Of a DNA stretch of 64,000 nt, positions 28,556 through 38,975 are shown piece by piece (within the stretch, counting starts at the first letter, position 1; every line of letters begins with the position of its first letter). Under the pieces are notes generated by a model. The model did no database searches. It saw nothing but the letters and a program-made list of their open reading frames with translations, and was not told the origin of the DNA. Both the position numbers and the translations under genes were made by a program. This DNA is from Fodinicola feengrottensis (lineage in GTDB: Bacteria; Actinomycetota; Actinomycetes; Mycobacteriales; HKI-0501), in contig NZ_WOTO01000012.1 of the NCBI RefSeq assembly GCF_010993775.1, positions 1 through 64,000 of the forward strand. Reading direction: 5' to 3'.

Positions 28556-29829
28556 AGTGGGGTGCAGGGAAGCGTCGAGGATTTGGGCGGTGTGCAGGGC
28601 CGGGATCGGGGTGCCGCGGCGGTCGAGAGCGGCGGTGATTTGCATCAGGCAGCCCGGGTTCGCGGTGACCAGGAGTTGGGCGCCGGTGCCGGCGATGGCG
28701 TCGGCCTTGCGGGCGCCGAGGTCGCCGGCGGCCTCGGGCTGCAGGAGGTTGTAGATTCCGGCGGAGCCGCAACAAAGTGCCGCGTCCGGGGGCTCGACCA
28801 GGGTCAGTTCGGGAATTCCGCGCAGAAGTTCGCGCGGCTGCTGCCGGATTCCCTGGGCGTGCGAGAGATGGCAGGCGTCGTGGTAGGCGGCCCGGACCCG
28901 GACCGGGTGGCGTTCGGCGACCGGGCCCAACTCGACCAGGAATTCCGCCAGGTCGCGGACTTTCCCAGCGAAGTCAACGGCTTTCTGTGCGTACGCGGGG
29001 TCGTCCTTGAGTACGTCGGCATATTCCTTGAGGGCTGAACCGCAGCCCGCCGAGTTGATGACGACGGTGTCGACGCCGGCTCGGCTGAAGGTGTCGATCG
29101 TCCGGCGGGCGAACCGAGCGGCCTCGGATTCTCGGCCGTTGTGCAGGGAAAGCGCACCGCAACAGCTTTGCGATGGCGGAATGATGACCTCGCAGCCCTC
29201 GCTGGCGAGGATCCGTGCGGTGGCGCGGTTCACCTCCGAGAAGAAGGCATCCTGGACGCAGCCGGTGATCATCGCGACGACCGCGCGTTTCTGGCCGCGT
29301 GCCGGGACGCGGGACGGGAGGCGCGCGGCGGCGGCCCAGCGGCGGGGCGATGGATTCCATCGCGCGCAGCCCAGTGGGCAGCTTCGCCAGCAGGCCGGTG
29401 CGCTGGGCCAGCCGGCGCAGACCGGTCCGCTGGTATGCCATCAGGCCCGGCCGCAGGGCACGCAACCGCCTGGGATAAGGAAAAGTCGCGAAGATCAGTC
29501 CGCGCAGCAGTTTCTCGCCGCCGGGTACGCTGGTGCCGCCGCTCGATCTGCGCGCGGGTGTTCGTCACGATTTTGTCGTACTGAACACCGGAAGGGCACG
29601 CCGTCACGCACGCCATGCAGCCCAGGCAGCGGTCGACGTGGGTGACCATCGTGTCGGTCATCGGGCCACCGGACAGGCCGGTGTTGATCAGATCGATCCG
29701 GCCGCGCGGCGAGTCGGATTCGTGCCCCCACAACACATAAGTGGGGCAGGTGGGCAGGCAGAATCCACAGTGGACACAGTCGTCCACCAGCTCCCGCGAC
29801 GGTGGCCGGTGGTCGTCGAATGCGGCCAT
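28544..29829 (-). CDS. glcF: Glycolate oxidase iron-sulfur subunit GlcF, frame broken
   Basis: Electron-transfer subunit of glycolate dehydrogenase. Two 4Fe-4S motifs, [14 protein letters not shown] and [12 protein letters not shown], then two CCG domains ([28 protein letters not shown] with [13 protein letters not shown]). Breaks near 29480 and 29275. ATG 29829 has GGGAGGAAT six bases upstream and overlaps the glcE stop (TGATG). About 428 residues. Last gene of aceB-glcD-glcE-glcF. Confidence 0.92.
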
Positions 29830-31061
29830 CAGATTCCTCCCACGAAACGTCCTGGCGCGAGCCGGCGATCCGGATCGAACCGTGCTTTGACCCGACGCAT
29901 CACATCCAGCGCCGGCACCGGTCCCCAGGCATCGGTGCCGAGCGCCGCCAATGCCTGGTGGACACCGAAAGCCGCGCTCTCCACTCGTACGGTGCCGTCG
30001 TGGTTGGCGGCCGTACGCCGTAGAGCGACGACCGTTTCGGCCACCGCGGCCGGGTCCGCGGTCGCTGGAAGTCCAAAATGGACAACGCCGAGCCCGAGGC
30101 AGCCGCGGCACCCGATGTCGAGATCCAGACTGGCCGCGTGGTCCATCAATGCGCCGATGCCGGAAGCTGCCACCGCGGACCGCAGCACGGTCCCGGCCAA
30201 CGGCTCGTACCACCAGCCGGGCAACGACGTTTCGACGGTTCCGCCGCCAAAAAAAGATCAGCCACCGCCCCAGCGCGCGCCTGGATGCCGGCGGTCACGC
30301 CTTCGACCAGGACAGCGACAGTAGCCGGCCCGGAGCCGCTGCGGTTCACTTCTACGGCGGTTGGTACGACCTGGGAATGCCGTAATGCCAACGAAAGTTC
30401 GCCAGCCTGGGCGCCGCTGTCCACCGTTTTGGTGACGAGCGCGCAGGACTCGGGCGTCGGATGCAGCCGGAAGACCGCCTCGGTGAGGACGCCGAGGGTG
30501 CCCAGCGAGCCGGTCAGCAGCTTTCCCAGGTCGTAGCCGGACGTTTTTCACCACCGCGCCACCGGAATGCGCGACCGCGCCGTCCGCGCGGACCATCGTC
30601 ACGCCGATGAGCACATCGCGGACCGTGCCGTATCCGTACCGCAGCGGGCCGGACGGGTTGGCCGCGATCGTGCCGCCGACGGTCCCGCCGAGCGCCCCAG
30701 TCTGGCCGGCCAGCCGGGTGGCCAGCGCGAGCCGCTGCCCGGCCGGCGCGAGTGCTTCGGCCACAGTGGACATCGGGGTGCCGGCGCGTACGCGCACCAC
30801 CAGGTCGCCGGCCGCGTGGTCGACGATCCCGGTCAGGCCACCGGTGTCCAGCACGATGTCGACCCGCTCCGGCCGCTGCCCCCAGCTCAGTTTTGTGGCG
30901 CTGCCGCGCGGAACGACGGTCAGCCCGCGGGCGGCGGCGAGCCGGAGCAGCGCGGCGGTGTCCGATGTGGACGTGGGCCGGGCGACGAAGCGGGCTGGCA
31001 CGCCGTCGACGACATCCGCGTCAGTGGCGTCGGCCAGCACGTCCTGCGCGGTGGAGGCCAT
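29829..31061 (-). CDS. glcE: Glycolate oxidase FAD-binding subunit GlcE, frame broken
   Basis: Second FAD-type subunit of glycolate dehydrogenase. N-terminal FAD-binding segment [20 protein letters not shown], then [20 protein letters not shown]. Breaks near 30540, about 30410 and near 30245; the C-terminal third ([16 protein letters not shown] onward, ending [11 protein letters not shown]) is in another frame. ATG 31061 overlaps the glcD stop (TGATG). About 411 residues. Confidence 0.88.
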
Positions 31062-32512
31062 CAGAAAATCTCCGCGGGAGTGCGCTCGCCAGCGCTGTGC
31101 ACCCGCGGCACCTCGCCGCACATCCGGGGTGTCGGGAAGATCTTGCCAGGATTGCAGATATTGCTGGGATCGAAGGCGCACCGGACCAACTGCATAGTGT
31201 CCAGGTCGTCATCGGTGAACATCCGCGGCATATGTTTCGCCTTGTCCGCGCCCACACCGTGCTCGCCGGTGATCGAGCCGCCATGGGTGATGCACAGGTC
31301 CAAGATCGCGCCGGAAACCTCCTCGGCGGCCTCCTCGGCGCCCTCGATCCGGCCGTCGAACAGCACCAGCGGATGCAGATTTCCGTCGCCAGCATGGAAA
31401 ACATTCGCCACTCGTACGCCGGAGGCCGCCGACAGTTCGGCCATCGCTCGCAACACCTCCGGCAGGGCGGTACGCGGGATAACACCGTCCTGCACGATGT
31501 AGTTCGGGCTGATCCGGCCCACCGCGGCGAAAGCGGACTTGCGGCCGCGCCAGATCAGCGCCCGTTCCTCGTCGGTGCCGGCCACCCGCACCTCGAAGGC
31601 TCCGCTGGCCCGGCAATGTTCTTGTACGGCCGCGAAAGTGTGCTCGACTTCGGCCGCTGGACCGTCGATTTCCACGACCAGGACGGCACCGGCGCCGGCC
31701 GGATAGCCGCAGCCGACGGCGGCTTCGGCGGCCTCGATGGCGAGCGCGTCCATCAGTTCGATGGCCGCTGGCACCACCCCGTCGCCGATGATCGCGCTCA
31801 CCGCAGCACCCGCGTGGTCAGTGCTTTCGAAGCCGGCCAACAAAGTTTGTACCGACTCCGGGTTTCGGGTCAGTTTCACCGTCACCTCGGTGGCCACCCC
31901 GAGGGTGCCCTCGGAGCCGACGAAAGCGCCCAGCAGGTCGTAGCCGGGATATTCGACCGCCCGGCCACCCAATGGCACCTGGTCGCCGTCGGGAGTGACG
32001 ATCTGACAGCCGGTCACGTGGTGGGCGGTGAAACCGTACTTCAAGCAGTGCGCGCCCCCGGAGTTCTCGGCGAGATTTCCACCGATGGAACAGATCTGCT
32101 GGCTGGACGGGTCGGGAGCGTAGTGGAATCCCTGCGCTGAAGCCGCCCGCGTGACGTCGAGGTTGATGACCCCCGGCTCGACGACGGCGCACCCGTCTTC
32201 CGGTGCGATCGCAAGGATCTTGCGCATCCGGGCGGTGACGATGAGGACCCCCTCGGCGTGCGGGAGCGCACCGCCGGACAGCCCGGTGCCAGATCCGCGG
32301 GCCACGAAAGGCACCCCAGACTCAGCACATGCTCGTACGGTGGCGGCGATGTCGCCGGCGTTTTCGGCCAGCACCACCAGACCGGGTTGGACTCGCATAT
32401 TGGTCAGCCCATCGCAAGCGTACGTACCCAGCTCGGTCGGATCGTCGATCACCTTCCAACTTCCGAGGCTGGGCCGCAAAAGATCGCGAATGGCGGCCAG
32501 TCGAGGAGTCAT
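31061..32512 (-). CDS. glcD: Glycolate oxidase subunit GlcD (FAD-linked)
   Basis: Intact, 483 residues. Catalytic flavoprotein subunit that oxidises glycolate to glyoxylate. FAD-binding PCMH motif PFVARGSGTGLSGGALP, CSIGGNLAENSGGAHCLKYG, and the C-terminal HGGSITGEHGVGADK loop. Start codon overlaps the aceB stop (ATGA) and its stop overlaps the glcE start. Confidence 0.95.
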   Translation of the reverse strand: MTPRLAAIRDLLRPSLGSWKVIDDPTELGTYACDGLTNMRVQPGLVVLAENAGDIAATVRACAESGVPFVARGSGTGLSGGALPHAEGVLIVTARMRKILAIAPEDGCAVVEPGVINLDVTRAASAQGFHYAPDPSSQQICSIGGNLAENSGGAHCLKYGFTAHHVTGCQIVTPDGDQVPLGGRAVEYPGYDLLGAFVGSEGTLGVATEVTVKLTRNPESVQTLLAGFESTDHAGAAVSAIIGDGVVPAAIELMDALAIEAAEAAVGCGYPAGAGAVLVVEIDGPAAEVEHTFAAVQEHCRASGAFEVRVAGTDEERALIWRGRKSAFAAVGRISPNYIVQDGVIPRTALPEVLRAMAELSAASGVRVANVFHAGDGNLHPLVLFDGRIEGAEEAAEEVSGAILDLCITHGGSITGEHGVGADKAKHMPRMFTDDDLDTMQLVRCAFDPSNICNPGKIFPTPRMCGEVPRVHSAGERTPAEIF

Positions 32513-34106
32513 GGCATGCGGTCGTACGCGGGCAGGGTCAGGAACTCGGCGAAGTCGTCGGCCAGCGCTACCTCTTTGAACAGGGCCGTGGCGTCGGCGT
32601 AGGAGGCGTCGCCGAGTTTTGCCAGCTCCTCATCGATGATCGTCTCGACCAGCGAGGTGGTGACGGTCTCGCCGGTGTCCAGCTTGACCTCATTGTGGAT
32701 CCACTGCCAGATCTGCGAGCGGGAGATCTCCGCGGTGGCCGCGTCCTCCATCAGGTTGAAGATGTTCACCGCACCCGAGCCGGCCAGCCAGGACGCCAGA
32801 TACTGCAAGCCGACGCTGACCGCGTTCGCGAGGCCATCGCGGGTGCACTTTCCGGGCGTACTGGCGACATCGAGCAAGTCCGCGGCCGAAACACTGACGT
32901 CCGTGCGGAGATTGTCGCGCTGGTTGAGCTTTTCGCCCAGAACGTCATCGAAAACTTCTCGGCACAGTGGCACCAGGTCTGGGTGTGCCACCCACGAGCC
33001 GTCAAAGCCGTTGCCGCTTCTTCGCGTTGCTTGTCCTCCCGCACTTTGGCGAAGGCAGTGGTGTTGATCTCCGGATCGCGGCGGCTCGGGATAAAGGCGG
33101 CCATCCCACCAATCGCGTGCGCGCCGCGCTGGTGGCAGGTCTGAACCAGCAGGTTCGCGTACGCGCGCATGAAAGGCGCGGCCATCGTGACCGCATTACG
33201 GTCCGGCAGCACAAAAGCTTCGCCTCGGGTCCGGAACTTCTTGATGATGCTGAACAAGTAGTCCCAGCGGCCGGCGTTCAGGCCGGCCGAGTGCTGGCGG
33301 AGTTCGTAGAGAATCTCCTCCATCTCGAACGCGGCCGGGATGGTCTCGATCAGCACGGTGGCCCGGATCGTGCCGACCGGGAGGCTCAGGACGTCCTGCG
33401 CAGTGGTGAAAACCTCGTTCCAGAGCCGGGCCTCCAGGTGGCTTTCCATCTTCGGCAGGTAGAAGTACGGGCCGCGGCCGGCCTCGATCTGAAGTTTCGC
33501 GCAGTGGAAGAAATACAGTGCGAAGTCGACGAGAGCGCCGGCGACTGGCTCACCGTCGACGGTGATGTGCTTTTCCGGCAGATGCCAGCCGCGCGGGCGT
33601 ACGACCACGGTGGCCAGCTCGTCGGCCGGTTTCAGCGCGTACGACTTTCCTTCGTCCGTACGGAAGTCGATCTGCCGGCGGGTCGCGTCCAGCAGGTTCA
33701 GCTGGCCGCCGATCATGTTCTCCCAGAGCGGGGTGTTGGCGTCCTCCAGGTCGGCGAGCCACACCTTCGCGCCGGAGTTCAGCGCGTTGATGGTCATCTT
33801 TCGGTCCGTCGGGCCGGTCATCTCGACCCGTCGGTCGACCAGCCCGGGCGCCGGCTCGGCGACGGACCAGTCGGCGGCCCGGACGGCGGCGGTCTCCGCG
33901 GCGAAGTCCAGTGTGCCGCCGTCGATCAGGTCCTTCGCCCGCGCCGCCCGGGCCAGCAGCAAGGCGTCCCGGCGATCGCCGTACTCCCGGTGCAGCTTCG
34001 CGACCAGCGCCAACGCGTCGGCGGTGAGGATCTCGTCGTACCGGTCATGGATCTCGCCGGTGACGACGACGCCGTCGGGCAGGTCGAGCGAAGAATCTTG
34101 GGTCAT
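32509..34106 (-). CDS. aceB: Malate synthase A, frameshift
   Basis: Condenses glyoxylate with acetyl-CoA to malate. About 533 residues. Motifs include [67 protein letters not shown], and [20 protein letters not shown]. One base is missing near 33000, just before [14 protein letters not shown], so the last third is in another frame. ATG 34106. First gene of the operon; glyoxylate made by GlcDEF is consumed here. Confidence 0.95.
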
Positions 34107-34212
34107 GCCGGAAGCCCTCACTAGTCACTCTGTGTTCCACCGGGCGGAACGTCGTTTCCAGGATCGAAAATCGACGCTACCGCCCGGTTCAGGCGTTCAC
34201 AACTGTGGCTGG

Positions 34213-35066
34213 CTACCCGAGATTGAGCAGCGCTATGCCGATCACGACCACCGCCGTCGCGACGATCCGCGGCCGCCCGAAGCGCTCGTGGAAGAAGAGT
34301 GCCCCGATGATCGCGCCGACCACGATGCTGGTCTCCCGCAGGGCCGCGATCGGCGCCAGCGCGCCGCGCGTCTGGGCCCAGAGCACCAGCCCGTACGCCA
34401 AAACGCTCAAGGCGCCGCCGGTCAGGCCCCGCACCCACACCGGTCGTACGGACGGCCACAGTTCCCGTCGCCGGACCGCCAGCGCGACAACCACCGTGCC
34501 GATCCCTTCGGTCACCATCATCAGCCAGCCGGTGTAGCCGGGTGCGCTTCCGGACAGCCGCACGCCGATGCCGTCCACAGTGGTGTAAGTCGCGATGGAC
34601 ACGCCACGCCGGTCGCCACCGCCGCGCCGATCGCCGGCAGGTGCGGCCGGCCGCCCTTGCCGCCCAGCAGCGCCACCGAGACGAGCCCGGCGGACACCAC
34701 GGCGACTCCGCAGACCTGCGGCGGGCTGAGGTGCTCGCCGACCAGGACAGTCGCGCCGACCGCGACGAGCAGCGGCGACGTGCCGCGGGCCAGTGGGTAC
34801 GCCTGGCCGAAGTCGGCCAGCCGGTAGGAAAGGATCAGCAGCATCATGTACGCGACGTGGATGGCCGCCGAGATGCCCAGCGGCAACCAGCTGGCTCGGG
34901 CCGGCAGTGGCGCGACCGCGATGAGAATGACGCCACAGCCCGCGCCGCCGACCGCGACCAGGGCGATGGCGGCCCATCGATCGGTAATCGCGTGGGCGAT
35001 GGCATTCCAGCAGGCGTGCACTACGGCGGCTATACAGACCGCGATGACCACGGACAGAGGCAACAT
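34213..35066 (-). CDS. EamA/DMT-family transporter, frame broken
   Basis: Ten-helix drug/metabolite transporter. First EamA repeat from VVHACWNAIAHAITDRW to VVSAGLVSVALLGG; the frame shifts near 34605 and the second repeat runs from VDGIGVRLSGSAPGYTGWL to FFHERFGRPRIVATAVVVIG. ATG 35066 has AAAGGAG eight bases upstream. Substrate unknown. About 107 bases from aceB, so probably separate. Confidence 0.85.
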
Positions 35067-35340
35067 GTGAAGGCTCCTTTTTATGGCATGGCAAAGGAAC
35101 CCCTCGTGGTTTTTATCCTGTCAGGTGTGGACGGCCTTGCGTGTCTCGGGAAATCCGCCCTGGTGCCGCTCGGTCCAGACCCGTACCGCTCTCGTTTTCG
35201 ACACTGCCAACGAGCGAACGACGGAACCCTAGGCACAGCCTCATGCTGTCCTGGAGCCTAGAACGGGCGACCGGAAAACGGACGGTGGTAGTGATCTGGG
35301 CCACTGGCGCTCGCGGATTTTCGTACCAGGATGGACAGCG

Positions 35341-36764
35341 ATGCGAGACCACCAACGCAAGCTCCTCATCCTCGTGATCTGCTGCATGAGCCTGTTCATA
35401 GTCAGTCTGGACAGCACGGTCGTGAACCTCGCGCTGCCGGCGATCGGCCGCGAGCTACGCAGCAGCGTTTCCTCGCTGCAGTGGGTGGTCGACGCGTACA
35501 CCCTGGTGCTGGCGGCGCTGCTGAGCTGGCCGGTTCCACCGCCGACCGGCTCGGTCGGCGGCGGATTTTCCAGGTCGGGCTGGTGGTTTTCAGCGTCGGA
35601 TCGCTGCTGTGCAGCGTGGCGCCGACCGACTCGCTGCTGGTGGCTTTCCGGATGGTGCAGGCGGTCGGCGGCTCGATGCTCAATCCGGTCGCGATGTCCA
35701 TCATCACGAACACCTTCACCGTGCCGTACGAGCGAGCTCGGGCGATCGGCGTCTGGGGAGGCGTGGTCGGGCTGAGCATGGCATTGGGGCCGCTGGTCGG
35801 CGGCTTGCTGGTCGACTCAGTTGGCTGGCGCTCGATTTTCTGGCTCAACGTACCGATCGGCGTGTTGGCGCTGGTGCTCACCCGGTTGTACGTGCCGGAG
35901 TCCAATGCCCCGCGGCCCCGCCGGCTCGACCCGGTCGCCCAGGTGCTGGTCGTCGTTTTGTTGGCAGGCTTGACCTTCGGCATTATCGAGGGGCCACGGC
36001 GGGGCTGGGGCTCGGCGGTGATCATCGGCTGTTTTTGCGCTGCCGCTGTGGTCGCCGTGCTGGTCCTCGTCCGGTACGAGCTGCGCCGGGAGGAGCCGTT
36101 GCTGGATCCGAAGTTCTTCGCCAGCGTCCCGTTTTCCGGAGCCACCCTGATCGCGGTCTCCGGTTTCGCGGCGATGGGCGGGTTTCTGTTCCTGAACTCG
36201 CTTTATCTCCAGAACGTCAGGGGATTCACCCCGCTGCACGCCGGGTTGCTGACGTTGCCGATGGCAGCCGCCTCGGCGGTGGCCGCGCCGCTGTCCGGCC
36301 GGCTGGTCGGGGCCCGCGGGCCGCGGCTGCCGCTGCTCGTCGGCGGGGCTGCGATCGTCGCGTCCGGCCTGCTGTTGACGGGGTTGACGGCCGGCACCTC
36401 GGTCGTCTTCCTGGCGGTCGCGTACCTGCTTTTCGGGCTGGGCTTCGGAATGATCAACGCGCCGATCACCAACGCGGCGGTGTCCGGCATGCCGCGGGCG
36501 CAGGCCGGCGTCGCCGCCGCGGTCGCCTCCACCAGCCGGCAGGTGGGCGCCACTCTCGGCGTCGCGGTCTTTGGCGCGGTGGTCGCCGGCGTCGGGGCCA
36601 GCGCTTTCCCGGCGGCCAGCCACCTCGGCTGGTGGATCATGACCGGCGCCGGCGCGGCCATTCTCGTGCTAGGGGTGCTAACGACCGGCGGATGGGCGAA
36701 ACGGACCGCCCAAACGGCCTTCCCGACCGAAATCGCGGTGGGTGAAACCTCACTTGGCGGCTGA
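35341..36764 (+). CDS. MFS transporter of the DHA2 (14-helix) drug-efflux family, frame broken
   Basis: Starts MRDHQRKLLILVICCMSLFI with SLDSTVVNLALPAIGRELR and LQWVVDAYTLVLAALL, the classic DHA2 opening. The frame changes near 35525, exactly where LAGSTADRLGRRRIFQVGL is expected, and continues to 36764. WGGVVGLSMALGPLVGGLLV is the antiporter motif C. About 475 residues. The last 15 bases overlap the convergent tetR gene, so the pair is probably regulated together. Confidence 0.87.
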
Positions 36765-37367
36765 TGCGCGAGCTCGCTCCGGCAGGTCGCCGAGGCCGAT
36801 GACGAGGTTCGTGGTCAGTGACGGCAGCACGTCGGTGGCACCGGTCGTACCGAAATATCCGGCCATTTCCAACAGAACGTAGCCGTGCATGGCGCTCCAC
36901 AGTTGGGCGGCGACGGTCAGCGGCGGCGCCTGATCCAGTCGGCCGGCGTCGATGCACCGGGTGGCGGCTCGCAGCAGGTAGCCGAACGCCGTACGTCCCT
37001 CGGCCGTGTCGCTTTGCGCGCCGGACTCGTCGAGCCCGAACATGACCTGGTAGAGGTGCCGGTTTTCCAAGGCATTCTGCCGATAGGCGCCGGCCATCTT
37101 CAGCAGGTCGGCGACGCAGTCGTCGGTTTGCGGGCTGGCCTTCAGGTGCGCGCAGAGCCGCGCGAAGCCCTCCCGGGCGACGGCTCGTACGAGCTCGGGC
37201 ATGCCACCGAACCGGCTGTAGACGGCCATCGTCGAGGTGCCGGCGGCGATCGCCAGCCGGCGCGCCTGCAGGGCCTGCGGGCCGCGCTCGGCCAGCAGGT
37301 CGATGGCGGCCCGCACCAGATCGGCGCCGGCGTCGGGGGGAGTCGGGTCCTGGCTCACCCTTGCCAT
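36750..37367 (-). CDS. TetR-family transcriptional regulator
   Basis: Intact, 205 residues. N-terminal helix-turn-helix LVRAAIDLLAERGPQALQARRLAIAAGTS with MAVYSRFGGMPELVRAV; the C-terminal domain resembles TetR_C-type ligand pockets. Two tandem ATAACAnTGTTAT sites lie just upstream, between it and the divergent carotenoid oxygenase, so it probably represses both. Its 3' end overlaps the MFS gene. Confidence 0.9.
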   Translation of the reverse strand: MARVSQDPTPPDAGADLVRAAIDLLAERGPQALQARRLAIAAGTSTMAVYSRFGGMPELVRAVAREGFARLCAHLKASPQTDDCVADLLKMAGAYRQNALENRHLYQVMFGLDESGAQSDTAEGRTAFGYLLRAATRCIDAGRLDQAPPLTVAAQLWSAMHGYVLLEMAGYFGTTGATDVLPSLTTNLVIGLGDLPERARASAAK

Positions 37368-37373
37368 CCTGCC

Positions 37374-37409
37374 ATAACACTGTTATAAATCTCGATATAA
37401 CAATGTTAT
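37374..37409. promoter_or_regulatory. Two TetR-type operators ATAACAnTGTTAT
   Basis: Perfect 13-bp palindromes at 37374-37386 and 37397-37409, centres 23 bp apart (about two helical turns), between tetR and the carotenoid oxygenase gene. Confidence 0.75.
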
Positions 37410-37429
37410 AGCTGGTCGGGGGCTTGCTG

Positions 37430-38890
37430 ATGACGAACCATTTCGCGCGGGACAACTACGCCCCGATCCGGACCGAGCAGACCCTCACCGAGTTGCCGGT
37501 GACCGGGCACCTGCCGGCCCACCTCGACGACGGCCGCTACCTGCGCAACGGGCCGAACCCGCTGGCCGACATCGACGAGCAGGCCTACCACTGGTTCATG
37601 GGCGACGGGATGGTGCATGGCATCCGGATCCGCGACGGTCGCGCCGAGTGGTATCGCAACCGATGGGTGCGTACGCACCAGATTTCCGAGGCCCTCGGCG
37701 AAAAGCCCGGCCCGGTCCGGCCGGGTGCCGGGCTCAGCGGTTTCGGCGCGAACACCAATGTGATCGCTCATGCGGGCAAGACGCTGGCCCTGATCGAGGG
37801 CGGGGTGGCCTCGTACGAACTGACCGACGAACTGGACACGGTCGGGCCGTGTGACTTCGACGGCACTCTGCCCGGTGGCTATGTGGCCCATCCCAAGCGC
37901 GATCCGGACACCGGCGAGCTGCACGCGGTGTCGTACTTTTTCGGTCGGGGTAACAAAGTGCAGTATTCGGTGATCGGCCTGGATGGCCGCGCCCGGCGCA
38001 CGGTCGACGTCGAGGTCACCGGCACCAGCAGCCCGATGATGCACGACTTCTCGCTGACTGAGAAGTACGTGATTTTCTATGACCTGCCGGTGACTTTCGA
38101 CGCGCGCCAGGCGGTCGCCGGCGCGGTTCCGCCGTTTTTGCGAGCACCCGCCCAACTTTTCCTGTCCGCGGTGCTGGGCGGCATGTGGGTGCCCGATCCG
38201 GTACGAGCGATGCTCATCGAGCGCGGCGGTGCGTCTAACGGCCGTTTCCCGTACCGGTGGAACCCGAAATACCCGGCGCGGGTCGGCGTGATGCCGCGGC
38301 ACGGCGACAACAGCCAGGTGCGCTGGTTCGAGGTCGGCGCGTGCTTCGTTTTCCACCCGTTGAACGCATACGACGACGGCGACTCGGTCGTCCTGGACGT
38401 GGTGCGGCACCCGAAGATGTTCGCCACCGACTTTCACGGCCCGAACGACGGCGTACCGACGCTGGACCGCTGGACGATCGACCTGGCCGGCGGAAAACTC
38501 CGCGAGGAGCGCCTCGACGACCATCCGCAGGAGTTCCCGCGGGCGGACGAGCGGCTGCTTGGCCGGCGGCACCGCTATGGCTATGCCATGCAGGTGGGGC
38601 ACCATGGCGGCGCGGCCGACTCGATTCTCAAGCACGACCTGGTCGCCGGCACTACTTCGGTGCGGTCGCTGGGAAAGAACACTCAGGCGTCCGAGTTCGT
38701 CTTCATCCCGAATGCGGACGACTCGGCTGAGGACGACGGTGTGCTGATGGGATTCCGGTACGACGGCGGCACGGATCGCAGCGACCTGCTGCTGCTCGAC
38801 GCCGGCAGCCTCGACGAGGTCGCCGCGATCCACCTGCCGGACCGGGTCCCGCACGGATTCCACGGAAACTGGCTGCCTACCGAGGCATAG
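37430..38890 (+). CDS. Carotenoid cleavage oxygenase (RPE65 family)
   Basis: Intact, 486 residues. Non-heme iron dioxygenase cleaving carotenoid or stilbene-type double bonds. The four iron histidines are visible in GYVAHPKRD, MMHDFSLTEKYVIF, FVFHPLNAYDD and HGFHGNWLP. FDGTLPGG and RYLRNGPNP are also typical. ATG 37430. No carotenoid genes are nearby, so the substrate is open. Divergent from tetR with its operators. Confidence 0.92.
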   Translation: MTNHFARDNYAPIRTEQTLTELPVTGHLPAHLDDGRYLRNGPNPLADIDEQAYHWFMGDGMVHGIRIRDGRAEWYRNRWVRTHQISEALGEKPGPVRPGAGLSGFGANTNVIAHAGKTLALIEGGVASYELTDELDTVGPCDFDGTLPGGYVAHPKRDPDTGELHAVSYFFGRGNKVQYSVIGLDGRARRTVDVEVTGTSSPMMHDFSLTEKYVIFYDLPVTFDARQAVAGAVPPFLRAPAQLFLSAVLGGMWVPDPVRAMLIERGGASNGRFPYRWNPKYPARVGVMPRHGDNSQVRWFEVGACFVFHPLNAYDDGDSVVLDVVRHPKMFATDFHGPNDGVPTLDRWTIDLAGGKLREERLDDHPQEFPRADERLLGRRHRYGYAMQVGHHGGAADSILKHDLVAGTTSVRSLGKNTQASEFVFIPNADDSAEDDGVLMGFRYDGGTDRSDLLLLDAGSLDEVAAIHLPDRVPHGFHGNWLPTEA

Positions 38891-38906
38891 ACCCCGTGAT
38901 GCGCGA

Positions 38907-38948
38907 CACTATATGGCGCGCGCGACATGGATGTCGTGTCATATAGTG
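38907..38948. promoter_or_regulatory. Nested palindromes before the oxidoreductase-marR operon
   Basis: CACTATATG (38907-38915) pairs with CATATAGTG (38940-38948); inside, CGACATGGATGTCG (38923-38936) is a 6-bp palindrome. TATAGT at 38942-38947 may be a -10. Candidate autoregulatory MarR site. Confidence 0.6.
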
Positions 38949-38975
38949 ACGTGACATGGAGATGGGGAGGTCGCG

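Noticed and set aside
37406..38863. 485-residue minus-strand ORF opposite the carotenoid oxygenase
   Set aside because: The plus strand has all four iron histidines; the antisense reading has no motif.
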